This document shows, piece after piece, positions 16,928 through 26,200 of a stretch of 64,000 nucleotides of DNA. The DNA is from CALJDF01 sp038121105 (GTDB taxonomy: Bacteria; Pseudomonadota; Alphaproteobacteria; SHVP01): assembly GCA_038121105.1 (NCBI GenBank), contig JAYONB010000008.1, positions 1 through 64,000 of the forward strand, read 5' to 3'. Position 1 is the first letter of the stretch, and the number at the start of each line of letters is the position of its first letter. The notes under the pieces were generated by a model that was not told where the DNA came from, searched no databases, and worked only from the letters and a program-made list of their open reading frames with translations. A program made the position numbers and the translations under genes.

Positions 16928-18253
16928 ATGCTCTTTGATCTCATGATCAAATCCGGAACGCTGGTCTCCCATATGGGGATCGGGGTCGCAGACATTGGCA
17001 TGAGGGATGGCAGAATCGTCGCGATCGGCGACCTTGACGCCAACCGCTCGGCTAACGTCGTCGATGCGTCCGGCCTGCACGTTTTACCTGGTTTGATCGA
17101 CACCCAAGTGCACTTCCGGGAGCCTGGAATGGAGCAGGCTGAAGATCTTGAGAGTGGGACGCGAGGCGCAGTTTTGGGGGGCATCACGGGCTTGTTCGAA
17201 ATGCCCAATACGAAGCCGCTAACTACGACGCCCGACGCCATAGCCGACAAACTGAAGCGCGCCGAGAACAGAGCATGGTGCGACCATGCATTTTATCTCG
17301 GTGCTACCGCCGAAAACGCGGACGACTTGGTTGAGTGGGAGCGGACGCCAGGCTGCTGCGGGATCAAGGTCTTTATGGGCGCCTCGACCGGTGACCTCCT
17401 GGTGCCGGACGATGAAACGCTTGCTCGCGTGTTGGCGAGCGGAAGCCGCCGGGTGGCGATCCACAGCGAAGATAACGAGCGACTCGATGCGCGAAAGGAG
17501 CACCGTGGTGACGATGTCGCCAACCATCCGGTGTGGCGGGATGTCGAAACCGCGTTGAAGTCGACGCGCCGTTTGCTGGCGATCGCCGAAAAAGCAAAAC
17601 GCAAAGTTCATGTGCTTCACGTGACGACGGCAGAAGAGATCGAACTTCTCGCCGCTCACAAGGATCTAGTGACCGTCGAAGTCACGCCGCAGCACCTAAG
17701 CTTGAGTGCACCGGACTGTTACGAAACACTTGGCTCGCGCGCTCAAATGAATCCGCCGATTCGTGAAACGCGGCATCAAGAGGCGTTATGGGCGGGGCTT
17801 CGGCAAGGCGTCGTTGATGTGATCGGTTCCGATCATGCGCCACATTCCCTTGAGGCTAAAGCAAAACCCTACCCAAACAGCCCTTCGGGCATGACAGGCG
17901 TGCAAACCACTGTGCCCCTGATGCTCGATCATGTCGCTGCCGGTCGGTTGTCCCTGAGTCATTTGGTCGACCTCCTGGCGGCGAGCCCGGCCCGCATTTT
18001 TGGGCTGATCGGCAAAGGACGCGTGGCGCTCGGATACGACGCCGATCTCACCGTGATCGATCTCGGTGCAAAGCGCGAGATCACGCGCGACTGGATCGCG
18101 TCAAAGGCCGGTTGGAGCCCCTTTGAGGGGCGTAAGGTGACGGGATGGCCGGTCATGACGGTGATTCGCGGTCAGATCGTCATGCGGGAGAACGAGCTTG
18201 GCGCCACACCGATAGGACGTCCTCTCCGTTTCCTTGATATTGATGCGGCCTAG
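16928..18253 (+). CDS. pyrC: Dihydroorotase family amidohydrolase
   Basis: A 441-residue cyclic amidohydrolase, expected to convert carbamoyl-aspartate to dihydroorotate in pyrimidine synthesis. Seen are VLPGLIDTQVHFREPG near residue 57, the probable carboxylated lysine in GIKVFMGAST near residue 150, HSEDNERL, VLHVTTAEE and GSDHAPHSLEAK. The first metal histidine of the usual HxH is glutamine here (QVH). I recall this as a trait of one alphaproteobacterial dihydroorotase subgroup, so it may be a second isoform rather than damage. Lys, the later His ligands and the final Asp are intact. Function is likely but not certain. Confidence 0.8.
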   Translation: MLFDLMIKSGTLVSHMGIGVADIGMRDGRIVAIGDLDANRSANVVDASGLHVLPGLIDTQVHFREPGMEQAEDLESGTRGAVLGGITGLFEMPNTKPLTTTPDAIADKLKRAENRAWCDHAFYLGATAENADDLVEWERTPGCCGIKVFMGASTGDLLVPDDETLARVLASGSRRVAIHSEDNERLDARKEHRGDDVANHPVWRDVETALKSTRRLLAIAEKAKRKVHVLHVTTAEEIELLAAHKDLVTVEVTPQHLSLSAPDCYETLGSRAQMNPPIRETRHQEALWAGLRQGVVDVIGSDHAPHSLEAKAKPYPNSPSGMTGVQTTVPLMLDHVAAGRLSLSHLVDLLAASPARIFGLIGKGRVALGYDADLTVIDLGAKREITRDWIASKAGWSPFEGRKVTGWPVMTVIRGQIVMRENELGATPIGRPLRFLDIDAA

Positions 18254-18312
18254 TCGTTAGGGTCCGTCCGCCGATCCGACGTTCAAAAACAAGTAGCCAG
18301 TAGGAGATTTCG

Positions 18313-19305
18313 ATGTCGACACCGTTCAGGGCCATCCTTGCGACCGAGGAAGACGGTAAAGCCGTTGCACGGATGACCGAAATAACCGTGGGCGATCTAC
18401 CGGCCGAAGGTGTGCTGATCGATGTGGCCTATTCGGGTCTCAATTACAAAGATGGCTTGGCATTGAACGGCAATCTAGGAAAGGTCATGCGGACATTGCC
18501 GATGGTCCCGGGAATCGACCTCTCCGGTACCGTGCGCGAGTCGTCGGATCCTCGGTTTGCGCAGGGCGACGAGGTCATTGTAACCGGTTGGGGGCTGAGC
18601 GAGACCGAATGGGGCGGCTACAGCCAGCAGGCGCGCGTTAAGGCGGACTTCTTGGTCAAGTTGCCGTCTGGGCTCGACCTGAAAAGGGCGATGGCGATCG
18701 GGACTGCTGGCTTTACGGCAATGCTCTGTGTCATGGCGCTTGAAGATCATGGAGTGGCGAAAGACAAGCCGGTACTGGTCACCGGCGCGGCCGGTGGTGT
18801 CGGCAGCGTGGCGACTGCAGTCTTGGCGGCGAATGGGTACCAGGTAGCCGCCTCCACCGGACGGGCCGAAACACATGGTTATCTTAAGGACCTCGGTGCT
18901 GCCGAGATTCTAGATCGGGCAGAGTTAGCCGAAGCCGGTCGCCCAATCGACAAAGAGCGTTGGAGCGGTGTCGTTGACACGGTAGGTAGTCAAACGCTTG
19001 CGACCGCAATCGCGCAGACGGCGCGGCATGGGTCGGTCGCTGCTTGTGGCTTGGCGGGTGGGAATGATCTGCCGACAACGGTCTTGCCGTTTATTTTGCG
19101 TGGCGTGAACCTGTTGGGAATCGATTCGGTGTATTGCCCTGCAGAACGGCGTGGCCGCGCTTGGACGCGCTTAGCCGCAGAACTTCCGCAGGACAAGTTG
19201 GATGCGATGACCGACGTGATCCCCTTCGACGCGTTGGTGGCGCGCTCGAAACTTATTCTAAAGGGGCAAGTCCGCGGCCGCACGGTCGTCGACCTTGGGG
19301 CTTAA
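18313..19305 (+). CDS. acuI: Zinc-free MDR reductase, acrylyl-CoA reductase (AcuI/YhdH) type
   Basis: A 330-residue medium-chain reductase. FRAILATEEDGKAVARM is the usual start of the AcuI/YhdH group, followed by VAYSGLNYKDGLALNG and MVPGIDLSGTV. The NADPH-binding Rossmann motif is VLVTGAAGGVGSVATAVL near residue 155. Known members reduce acrylyl-CoA to propionyl-CoA in DMSP or 3-hydroxypropionate metabolism. A good ribosome site (AGGAG) precedes the ATG. Its TAA shares two bases with the stop of convergent cysQ. Confidence 0.88.
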   Translation: MSTPFRAILATEEDGKAVARMTEITVGDLPAEGVLIDVAYSGLNYKDGLALNGNLGKVMRTLPMVPGIDLSGTVRESSDPRFAQGDEVIVTGWGLSETEWGGYSQQARVKADFLVKLPSGLDLKRAMAIGTAGFTAMLCVMALEDHGVAKDKPVLVTGAAGGVGSVATAVLAANGYQVAASTGRAETHGYLKDLGAAEILDRAELAEAGRPIDKERWSGVVDTVGSQTLATAIAQTARHGSVAACGLAGGNDLPTTVLPFILRGVNLLGIDSVYCPAERRGRAWTRLAAELPQDKLDAMTDVIPFDALVARSKLILKGQVRGRTVVDLGA

Positions 19306-20087
19306 CTAGACCTTCCTCGCGCCACGAAATCGGCGTTCTTCAAAGTTCGTTTGCCGTATCGGAACGGCGATCCATCGGTTTTCGTCAACGATCCACCGGC
19401 AGCGACGATGATTGCATGGCCGGCTGCGGTGTCCCATTCCATCGTCGGTCCAAAGCGCGGGTAGAGATCGGCCTCGCCTGCAGCAATAAGGCCGAGTTTG
19501 AGCGAGCTCCCCATTTGCCGAATGTCGGTGACATTGGCCTGCTGGAGGAATTCTTGCGTTCGTTCGTCGAGGTGTGAGCGACTGGCGAGGGCAACGATTC
19601 CCCCCGGTGTCGCTGCGCGAGTCATGATGGGTTTTGGCGCGGCCTGACCGAGTTGTTGAAAAGCCTTCCCTGGTCCGGATGAAAAGAACATCCGGTCTTG
19701 GGCGGGGGCGTAGATCATGCCGAGTGTGGGTTCTCGTCTTTCGATGAGCCCGATATTGACGGTGAATTCGCCGTTGCCGGCGATGAATTCCTTGGTGCCG
19801 TCGAGGGGGTCGACCAGCCAGAAAGGCGCGTCCGGCGCCTTTAGGACGTGAGCGCCTTCTTCTGACACGACTGGGATATCAGGGGTCAGGTCGTTGAGGG
19901 CCGCCACAATCAAGTCGTTTGCCGTCGTGTCGGCGATGGTGACGGGAGAATGATCGGCTTTACGGTCGACGCTCGGCGCGGATTGGGCGATGACCATGAT
20001 GGCATCGCCCGCGCGTCGTGCGATGTTGCATAGATCTTTGATGGTTTGGTCGGGAAATTCGGGCACCACGGCGCGCGAATTTAGCAC
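19302..20087 (-). CDS. cysQ: 3'(2'),5'-bisphosphate nucleotidase
   Basis: A 261-residue member of the inositol monophosphatase fold that dephosphorylates PAP from sulfate assimilation. Metal-site motifs are present: VVSEEG near residue 90, WLVDPLDGTKEF near residue 110, and WDTAAGHAI near residue 222. GNGEFTVNIGLI is also typical of CysQ. The N-terminal ten residues are less conserved, so a start a little further in is possible. Its 5' end faces the imuA promoter and LexA box across 131 bases of AT-rich DNA. Confidence 0.92.
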   Translation of the reverse strand: MLNSRAVVPEFPDQTIKDLCNIARRAGDAIMVIAQSAPSVDRKADHSPVTIADTTANDLIVAALNDLTPDIPVVSEEGAHVLKAPDAPFWLVDPLDGTKEFIAGNGEFTVNIGLIERREPTLGMIYAPAQDRMFFSSGPGKAFQQLGQAAPKPIMTRAATPGGIVALASRSHLDERTQEFLQQANVTDIRQMGSSLKLGLIAAGEADLYPRFGPTMEWDTAAGHAIIVAAGGSLTKTDGSPFRYGKRTLKNADFVARGRSS

Positions 20088-20130
20088 AAGCCATTGGTTT
20101 TCAAAGAAAAATCTCTTCCTGCAGAGTCCC

Positions 20131-20158
20131 TTGACTCAAAAGATCACAGGCATAAAAT
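20131..20158 (+). promoter_or_regulatory. Promoter of the imuA-imuB-TA-dnaE2 operon
   Basis: TTGACT (20131-20136) and TAAAAT (20153-20158) are separated by 16 bases and stand in a locally AT-rich region just upstream of imuA. The -10 box ends two bases before the LexA half-site array, so the repressor would cover the transcription start. This is a sequence-based prediction. Confidence 0.7.
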
Positions 20159-20159
20159 A

Positions 20160-20185
20160 GAACAAAATAAGAACATAGTAAGAAC
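20160..20185. promoter_or_regulatory. Tandem LexA (SOS) box, three half-sites
   Basis: Three GAAC half-sites at 20160-20163, 20171-20174 and 20182-20185 are each separated by exactly 7 bases. Read on the other strand this is GTTC-N7-GTTC-N7-GTTC. GTTC-N7-GTTC is the established alphaproteobacterial LexA operator, so this gives two overlapping operators in one array. It sits directly after the -10 box and 34 bases before imuA. It could also affect cysQ, whose start is 73 bases away on the other side. Confidence 0.88.
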
Positions 20186-20218
20186 AAAAGTATTTAGGGT
20201 CCGAGTTGGGAGGATCCC

Positions 20219-21049
20219 ATGGGTCAGTGTCTCGTTTTTCCGGCGAACCAGGAGCAGGCCTCAGACCGCGCCGCTGTGTTGAGGACGTTGCGATCTGAAA
20301 TTGGAGCTGCTGAAGCACTCCGTAGCGTGCGACACGGTATGGCGCCGCTAGGCTTCGGTGATTCTATTTTGGATTCGGCATTGCCTTGGGGCGGTCTACC
20401 TCAGGCGGCTCTGCACGAGATAAACGGGACGGCAGCGGCAATGGGCTTTACGGCTGCTTTGGCTAGTCGTCTTGCCGGCCCGAAGCCGATCTTGTGGTGC
20501 CGTTCCTCAAGAAATGAAACCGGCAGTGTATATGGGCCAGGGCTCATTCCCTTTGGCCTAGATCCCGAGCAAATCGTTTTTATCGAAGCCAAAAAGAAAC
20601 AAGACTTGCTCTGGGCAATGGAAGAAGGGCTGCGCAGCGGACAGCCAGCTCTTGTGATCGGTGAGATTGATGCGGTCAGTCTTGTCGCGAGTCGACGCTT
20701 GCAACTGGCGGCAGAGGCAGGGGGTGTCACAGCCTTTCTGCTCAACACAGTTGTCACAAAGCGTATTTGCGAAAAAGCATCGACAAAGTCGGCGACGACG
20801 GTGGCATTGACCCGCTGGGTCGTGTCCTCAGAAGCGAAAGACGAATCTCAGAGAAATGATGCGCGCCGGTCGCAATGGCGGGTGACGCTTGCGCACTGTC
20901 GGGGAGGTATCCCGCAGTCTTGGTTGGTGGAGTGGAATCATGAAGGATCAGATGCGGGTGGAAAAGCAACGCAGGGTTATTTCTCTGTGGTTGCCGAATT
21001 TCTCGATCGACAGAGCGAACATCGTCCAAGGCTCCAAGAAGCTTCCTGA
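20219..21049 (+). CDS. imuA: ImuA, RecA-fold mutasome accessory protein
   Basis: A 276-residue protein typical of alphaproteobacterial ImuA, partner of ImuB and DnaE2 in SOS mutagenesis. Seen are LRSEIGAAEALRSVRHG, LDSALPWGGLPQAALHEI and ILWCRS, with QPALVIGEIDAVSL and SRRLQLAAEAGGVTAFLL, which match the RecA-like core. The Walker A position reads GTAAAMGFTA rather than a GKT loop, as expected for this family. The start is fixed by GGGAGG six bases before the ATG. The C-terminus overlaps the imuB reading frame by 110 bases if imuB starts at 20940. Confidence 0.92.
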   Translation: MGQCLVFPANQEQASDRAAVLRTLRSEIGAAEALRSVRHGMAPLGFGDSILDSALPWGGLPQAALHEINGTAAAMGFTAALASRLAGPKPILWCRSSRNETGSVYGPGLIPFGLDPEQIVFIEAKKKQDLLWAMEEGLRSGQPALVIGEIDAVSLVASRRLQLAAEAGGVTAFLLNTVVTKRICEKASTKSATTVALTRWVVSSEAKDESQRNDARRSQWRVTLAHCRGGIPQSWLVEWNHEGSDAGGKATQGYFSVVAEFLDRQSEHRPRLQEAS

Positions 21050-22577
21050 AAACGTTCCTCAAGTTACGATTGTCAAAGAGCAAAGCGCTCTTCGTGTCGC
21101 CGCGGCCGACCCACTAGCGCAAGCCTCCGGTATTTTTCCGGGAATGCCGCTAACCGATGCGCGCGCATTAGAGCCGGCTCTTCAGATTCACGAGGCAGAC
21201 CATGCCGCGGACTTAGCCTATCTGGTGCGTCTTGCGGGTTGGTGCAGTCACTACAGTCCTTGGACGGCACCGGACGTTACGGGAGAGGTCGGCGAAAATG
21301 GTTTCGGTATCTGGCTCGATAGCACCGGTTGCGATCACTTGTTTGGTGGCGAAGAGGCATTGCTGAGCAGTGTTGTGACCCGCATGAATGATTTCGGTTT
21401 TAGGGCACTTGCCGCCGTCGCCGATACACCGGGTGCGGCGTGGGCCGCCGTGCATTACGGTTTGAGCCAAGGCGAAACAGTGCTGGTTACCAAGTCTGGA
21501 AAGGTGCGCGATGTCCTAAGGCGCTTGCCGGCTGCGGCACTTCGCTTTTCGCCGGAAGTCTGTTCAGGACTTGATCGTCTTGGGCTGCGTCATGCAGGAG
21601 ATTTGTTTGATCTGCCGCGGGGGCCTTTGGTGGCGCGGTTCGGCGATATTTTGATTCGCCGGGTCGATCAGGCTTTGGGTCGGAAGTCGGAGCCAATTTC
21701 TCCTCAAAATCCCATTTCCCGGTATCGGGCGCGCATGTCGTTCGCCGAGCCGATCGGCAAAGGCGAAGATGTGGCAGAGGCATGCCGCCAGTTGCTCAAA
21801 ACTCTGTGCCAGCAGTTGGATCAGGCCGGCCAGGGCGTGCGGCAACTCGAAGCGGTGTGTTATCGGGTTGATGGATCGCTTGCACGTATTGCCATCGGCA
21901 CAAGCAGAGCAACACGGAATGCACCGCATCTCTTACGGCTACTCAGCGAGCATTTCGACTCGATCGATGCGGGGTTCGGTATCGAAACGATCGTTCTGGG
22001 TGCTCTAAGAACGGACCAACTTGTTGCCGATCAACTCAGCCTCTCAGAGGCACCTCGGCGCGTATTTCGGCGTTCTCAGGCTGCAACGGAAAGCATGGCT
22101 GCGCTGGTCGATCGCGTAACCAATCGCGTGGGCCACAACAGCGTGCATCGCTTAGCGCCCAAAAGCAGTTATGTACCGGAGCGGGCGATGCAGCGTTTGC
22201 CTTACACCGAGCCGCCAGCCAATAAGCAAAGCGATTCGTTGGAGCGCTGGTTTGCCAATCGCCCGCGTCCATTATCGCTATTCGACATGCCGCAACCGAT
22301 CGAGGTGGTTGCACCTATTCCAGACGATCCGCCGGTTTTGTTTCGGTGGCGTCGTGTGGTGCACCGGGTTGTTGTCTCTGGCGGTCCCGAACGAATCGGC
22401 CCGGAATGGTGGGATGCTGGCGGCTCCGGACGCAAAGAAGATCCGTTGCCGCGAGATTATTACCAAGTCGAAGATGCCGACGGCGATCGATTCTGGCTTT
22501 ACCGCAGCGGCCTTTATCAGACGGGTGACGCATCTGCGCCCACGCCGAGATGGTATCTGCACGGTCTTTTTTCTTAG
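20940..22577 (+). CDS. imuB: ImuB, Y-family polymerase-like mutasome hub
   Basis: About 545 residues. The N-terminus RRVISLWLPNFSIDRA and QASGIFPGMPLTDARAL are typical of ImuB, a Y-family polymerase homologue that has lost catalytic acidic residues and links ImuA and DnaE2 to the beta clamp. Y-family-like little-finger sequence lies in the middle. The C-terminal block FRWRRVVHRVVVSGGPERIGPEWW is diagnostic of ImuB. ADQLSLSE near residue 370 could be the clamp-binding motif (tentative). The stop TAG is part of the TAGGAGG ribosome site of the antitoxin gene. An ATG at 20952 is an alternative start. Confidence 0.92.
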   Translation: MKDQMRVEKQRRVISLWLPNFSIDRANIVQGSKKLPENVPQVTIVKEQSALRVAAADPLAQASGIFPGMPLTDARALEPALQIHEADHAADLAYLVRLAGWCSHYSPWTAPDVTGEVGENGFGIWLDSTGCDHLFGGEEALLSSVVTRMNDFGFRALAAVADTPGAAWAAVHYGLSQGETVLVTKSGKVRDVLRRLPAAALRFSPEVCSGLDRLGLRHAGDLFDLPRGPLVARFGDILIRRVDQALGRKSEPISPQNPISRYRARMSFAEPIGKGEDVAEACRQLLKTLCQQLDQAGQGVRQLEAVCYRVDGSLARIAIGTSRATRNAPHLLRLLSEHFDSIDAGFGIETIVLGALRTDQLVADQLSLSEAPRRVFRRSQAATESMAALVDRVTNRVGHNSVHRLAPKSSYVPERAMQRLPYTEPPANKQSDSLERWFANRPRPLSLFDMPQPIEVVAPIPDDPPVLFRWRRVVHRVVVSGGPERIGPEWWDAGGSGRKEDPLPRDYYQVEDADGDRFWLYRSGLYQTGDASAPTPRWYLHGLFS

Positions 22578-22586
22578 GAGGATGGA

Positions 22587-22811
22587 ATGGCGAACTTAAC
22601 GATTAGAAACATTGATGATGACGTGGTGTTCGCACTCAAGAAACGTGCACGCCGAAACCATCGATCTTTAGAGGCTGAATTGCGCGACATTCTGACGGTA
22701 ATGTCGCGCAAGCCGCAGATGAAGTTTCTTGCCGAGCGGGTCGCGTCGATGACACCCCGGCAGCCGCGCCCGTCTGAACAACAATCAAGAGACTCCCGAG
22801 CATCCCTATGA
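22587..22811 (+). CDS. RHH antitoxin (FitA/VapB type) embedded in the mutasome operon
   Basis: A 74-residue ribbon-helix-helix protein. ANLTIRNIDDDVVFALKKRA then RRNHRSLEAELRDIL matches the N-terminal DNA-binding domain of FitA-like antitoxins. The C-terminal half is the flexible toxin-binding part. It starts 9 bases after imuB with a strong AGGAGG that overlaps the imuB stop, and its stop overlaps the start of the PIN gene (ATGA). There is no room for a promoter of its own, unlike a normal autoregulated TA pair. It is presumably made from the LexA-controlled imuA promoter. Confidence 0.85.
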   Translation: MANLTIRNIDDDVVFALKKRARRNHRSLEAELRDILTVMSRKPQMKFLAERVASMTPRQPRPSEQQSRDSRASL

Positions 22812-23230
22812 ATGCGGTGGTGGACTCAAGTGTTGTGGTCAAGTGGTTCGTGCGGGAACGCGGACACGACCAAGCCTTGGCCCTGCTTGATCGCCAAGAC
22901 GAATTGTTCGCACCGGATGTCATTGTGCCGGAGATCATCGATGCGGTCTGGGCCCGTATCGTTGCAGGTGAAATCGGCAACGACCAAGGAAGCGCCATTG
23001 TAACAGCCATAACGTCGGGCGTACCCACACTTGTGCCGGTTTCTGACTTGGCCGATGACGCGTTTCGGGTTGCTCTAAAAATGGACCGATCGGCACATTT
23101 GGCGACCTATATCGTGTGTGCTCAATCGCTCGATGCCGGTTTCGTGACTGCCGATGAAAATGCGGCTCTCATGGCGAGAGAAAGTCTAGGGGAAGATCGG
23201 GTTACCTTGCTTTCAGGATCGGTTCCGTGA
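22808..23230 (+). CDS. PIN-domain protein (VapC/FitB type), one acidic catalytic residue missing
   Basis: A 140-residue PIN domain. D6 (VVDSSVVVKWF), E42 (VPEIIDAVW) and D116 (FVTADE) occupy three of the four acidic positions of VapC ribonucleases. The third, normally the Asp of a Y-D-x-x-Y block ahead of LALA, aligns without gaps to L98 in HLATYIVCA. The conserved Asn after E42 is Asp. Activity may therefore be weak or lost, although PIN proteins vary. It overlaps the antitoxin gene by 4 bases and its TGA overlaps the GTG of dnaE2, so toxin and polymerase translation are coupled. Confidence 0.85.
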   Translation: MNAVVDSSVVVKWFVRERGHDQALALLDRQDELFAPDVIVPEIIDAVWARIVAGEIGNDQGSAIVTAITSGVPTLVPVSDLADDAFRVALKMDRSAHLATYIVCAQSLDAGFVTADENAALMARESLGEDRVTLLSGSVP

Positions 23231-26200
23231 GCTATGCCGAACTGCAGGTAACGAGCAACTTTAGCTTCTTACGCGGCGCATCCCATGCCGAAGAGTTGGT
23301 CGGTCAGGCGGTTGCGCTAGGACTATCGGCGCTCGCCGTGACAGACCGGAACTCCGTTGCTGGTGTTGTCCGCGCCCATCGCGCGGCAAAAGACGCCGGC
23401 CTTCAACTGGTTGTTGGCGCGCGGCTCGATTTTCAAGACGAAACCAGCATTCTTTGTTACCCGACAACACGGGCGGCATATGGCCGGCTGACTCGCCTTC
23501 TGACGCTCGGCAAGCGGCGGGCGCCAAAAGGAGAGTGCTGGATCACCCAAGAAGATTTCTTTGCCTATGCCGAAGGCATGTTGGCGGTTGTTTTGCCGTT
23601 TGCCCATCTAGACGACCCCCACGCGCCGTTGGCGGAGGCCTCGCTTGCCTTGGATGCGCCTTTTGCGCAGCACCTATTGCGGATCAAAGAGAATCTGCCG
23701 GGAAGAACCTATTTAGCCGCCAGTTTTCTTTACCGCGGCGACGACAAAGTTCGCCTGCGTCTGCTGGCATCGCTCGCTCGGTCGTGCGGCACGCCGTTAG
23801 TGGCGACGAACGATGTTTACTATCACGAACCCGCCCGGCGCCCTCTCCAAGACGTTCTGACCTGCATTCGCGAGCATTGTTCCATCGATGAGGCCGGTTA
23901 TCGGCTCTTCGGAAATGCCGAGCGTCATGTCAAGTCTCCTCAAGAAATGCTGCGGTTGTTCGGTGATTGCCCCGAAGCGGTCTATCGAACGCAGGAAATA
24001 GTGCAGCTATGCACCTTTAGCCTCGACGAACTGCGCTACGAATACCCGACGGAAACAGTGCCCGGCGGAGGGTCGCCACAAGCTGAATTGGTGCGGCTGA
24101 CGTGGCTTGGGGCAAAGCGAAGCTATGCCGACGAGATTCCTGAGAAGATCCGGAGCGCTCTTCAACATGAACTCGACCTAATCGATGAACTTGGCTTCGC
24201 GCCGTATTTCTTGACCGTTTACGACATCGTTCGGTTCGCGAATAGTCGAAAAATCCTATGTCAGGGACGCGGGTCGGCCGCCAACTCGATTGTTTGCTAC
24301 TGCCTTGGCATTACCGGCGTAGATCCCGAGAAAGTCGCGTTGTTGTTCGAACGGTTCATTTCTGCCGAACGAAACGAACCCCCCGATATCGATGTCGATT
24401 TCGAACACGAACGCCGTGAAGAGGTCATCCAATACATCTACCAAAAATACGGACGTCACCGGGCGGGTATGACCGCCACCTACATCAGCTACCGCTGGCG
24501 TAGCGCCATTCGCGAGGTCACAAAGGCTTTGGGCTTGTCCGAAGATGTCGGCGGCGCTTTGGCCGGATACACCTGGGGTTCGGGCAAGTCAGGGGTCAAC
24601 GATGACCAGGTGAGGGAGCTTGGACTTGATCCCGATGATCGCCGATTGCACCAAGCCCTAATTTTGGCGCGCACCCTTATTGGGTTTCCGCGCCACTTGT
24701 CCCAGCATCCCGGCGGTTTCGTCATCACGCGCGGGCCCCTGTCGGAGGTCGTGCCTATTGCCAATGCGGCAATGGATGATCGCACGATGATCGAATGGGA
24801 TAAGGACGATATCGATGCCCTGGGTATCTTGAAAATCGATGTCCTGGGGCTCGGCATGCTGACCTGTATCCGCAAGTCGCTCGACCTTTTATCGGCCCAT
24901 TACGGGGTCGATCACACGATCCGGTCCGTACCTACGGAAGATCCCGTCGTTTACGACATGCTGTGTAAAGGCGACACGATTGGCGTCTTCCAGATCGAAA
25001 GTCGTGCGCAAATGACCATGCTGCCGCGACTTCGTCCTCGATCGTATTACGATCTCGTGGTCGAAGTGGCGATCGTCCGGCCCGGGCCCATCCAGGGAGA
25101 TATGGTCCATCCTTATCTGCGACGGCGTAACGGTGAGGAAAAAATTACTTATCCCTCAGAAGAGTTGCGCGAGGTACTGCACAAGACGTTCGGGGTGCCG
25201 TTGTTCCAAGAACAAGCGATGCAGATTGCCATCGTTGGCGCCAAGTTTACGCCTAGCGAGGCGGACGGCCTACGCCGCGCGATGGCAACATTTCGCCATG
25301 CCGGCACGATCCACAATTACAAAATGCGATTTATCGATGGCATGGTCGGGCAGGGCTACGAACGTGAATTCGCCGAACGTTGCTTCCAACAAATCGAAGG
25401 ATTTGGCGAGTATGGGTTTCCCGAGTCGCATGCCGCATCGTTTGCCCTGCTTGTCTACGTGTCGTCTTGGCTCAAGTGCTACTACCCGGCTGTATTCGCT
25501 TGTGGCCTCCTGAATAGCCAGCCGATGGGCTTTTACGCCCCGGCGCAAATCATCAGAGATGCGCGCGACCATGGGGCGACGGTTCTGCCAGTTGATATCA
25601 ACCATAGCGAATGGAACTGCACGTTAGAGCCGATAGAAGACGATCAACGAGCGCTTCGATTGGGTTTCCGGCAGATCAAAGGGTTCCGAGAGGAGAGCGC
25701 CGAAAAGATCTGTCAGGCACGTGAAACCCACGCGTTTCACGATGTCTACGATCTTTGGCGACGAACTGGCCTACGGGTCGACGCCGTTGAGAAACTAGCG
25801 GATGCCGATTCCTTTGGCTCTATAGGCGTAAAGCGTCGCCAGGCTCTATGGGCGGTGAAGGGTCTGCACGACTCATACCTGCCGCTTTTTGCGGCTGCGG
25901 AACAGGCGCTGAGCGATACCGCACTAAAGCAGGGCAAGAACGTTCGACCGGTTGAGTTAATGAAGGAACCTGAGATCGCTCTTACCGACATGACGATCGG
26001 CGAGGAGGTTATATGCGACTACTCCACCCTTCGGCTTACGCTTAAGGCTCATCCGGTAGCGCTGCTGCGGGGCAGCTTCCGGAAGAACTACATACAAGCT
26101 GCAGATTTGCTCAAACATAAGACGGGGGATTGGGTCGATGTGGTCGGGTTGGCAATTTGTCGTCAGCGACCCGGCACGGCGAGTGGGGTGATCTTCATGA

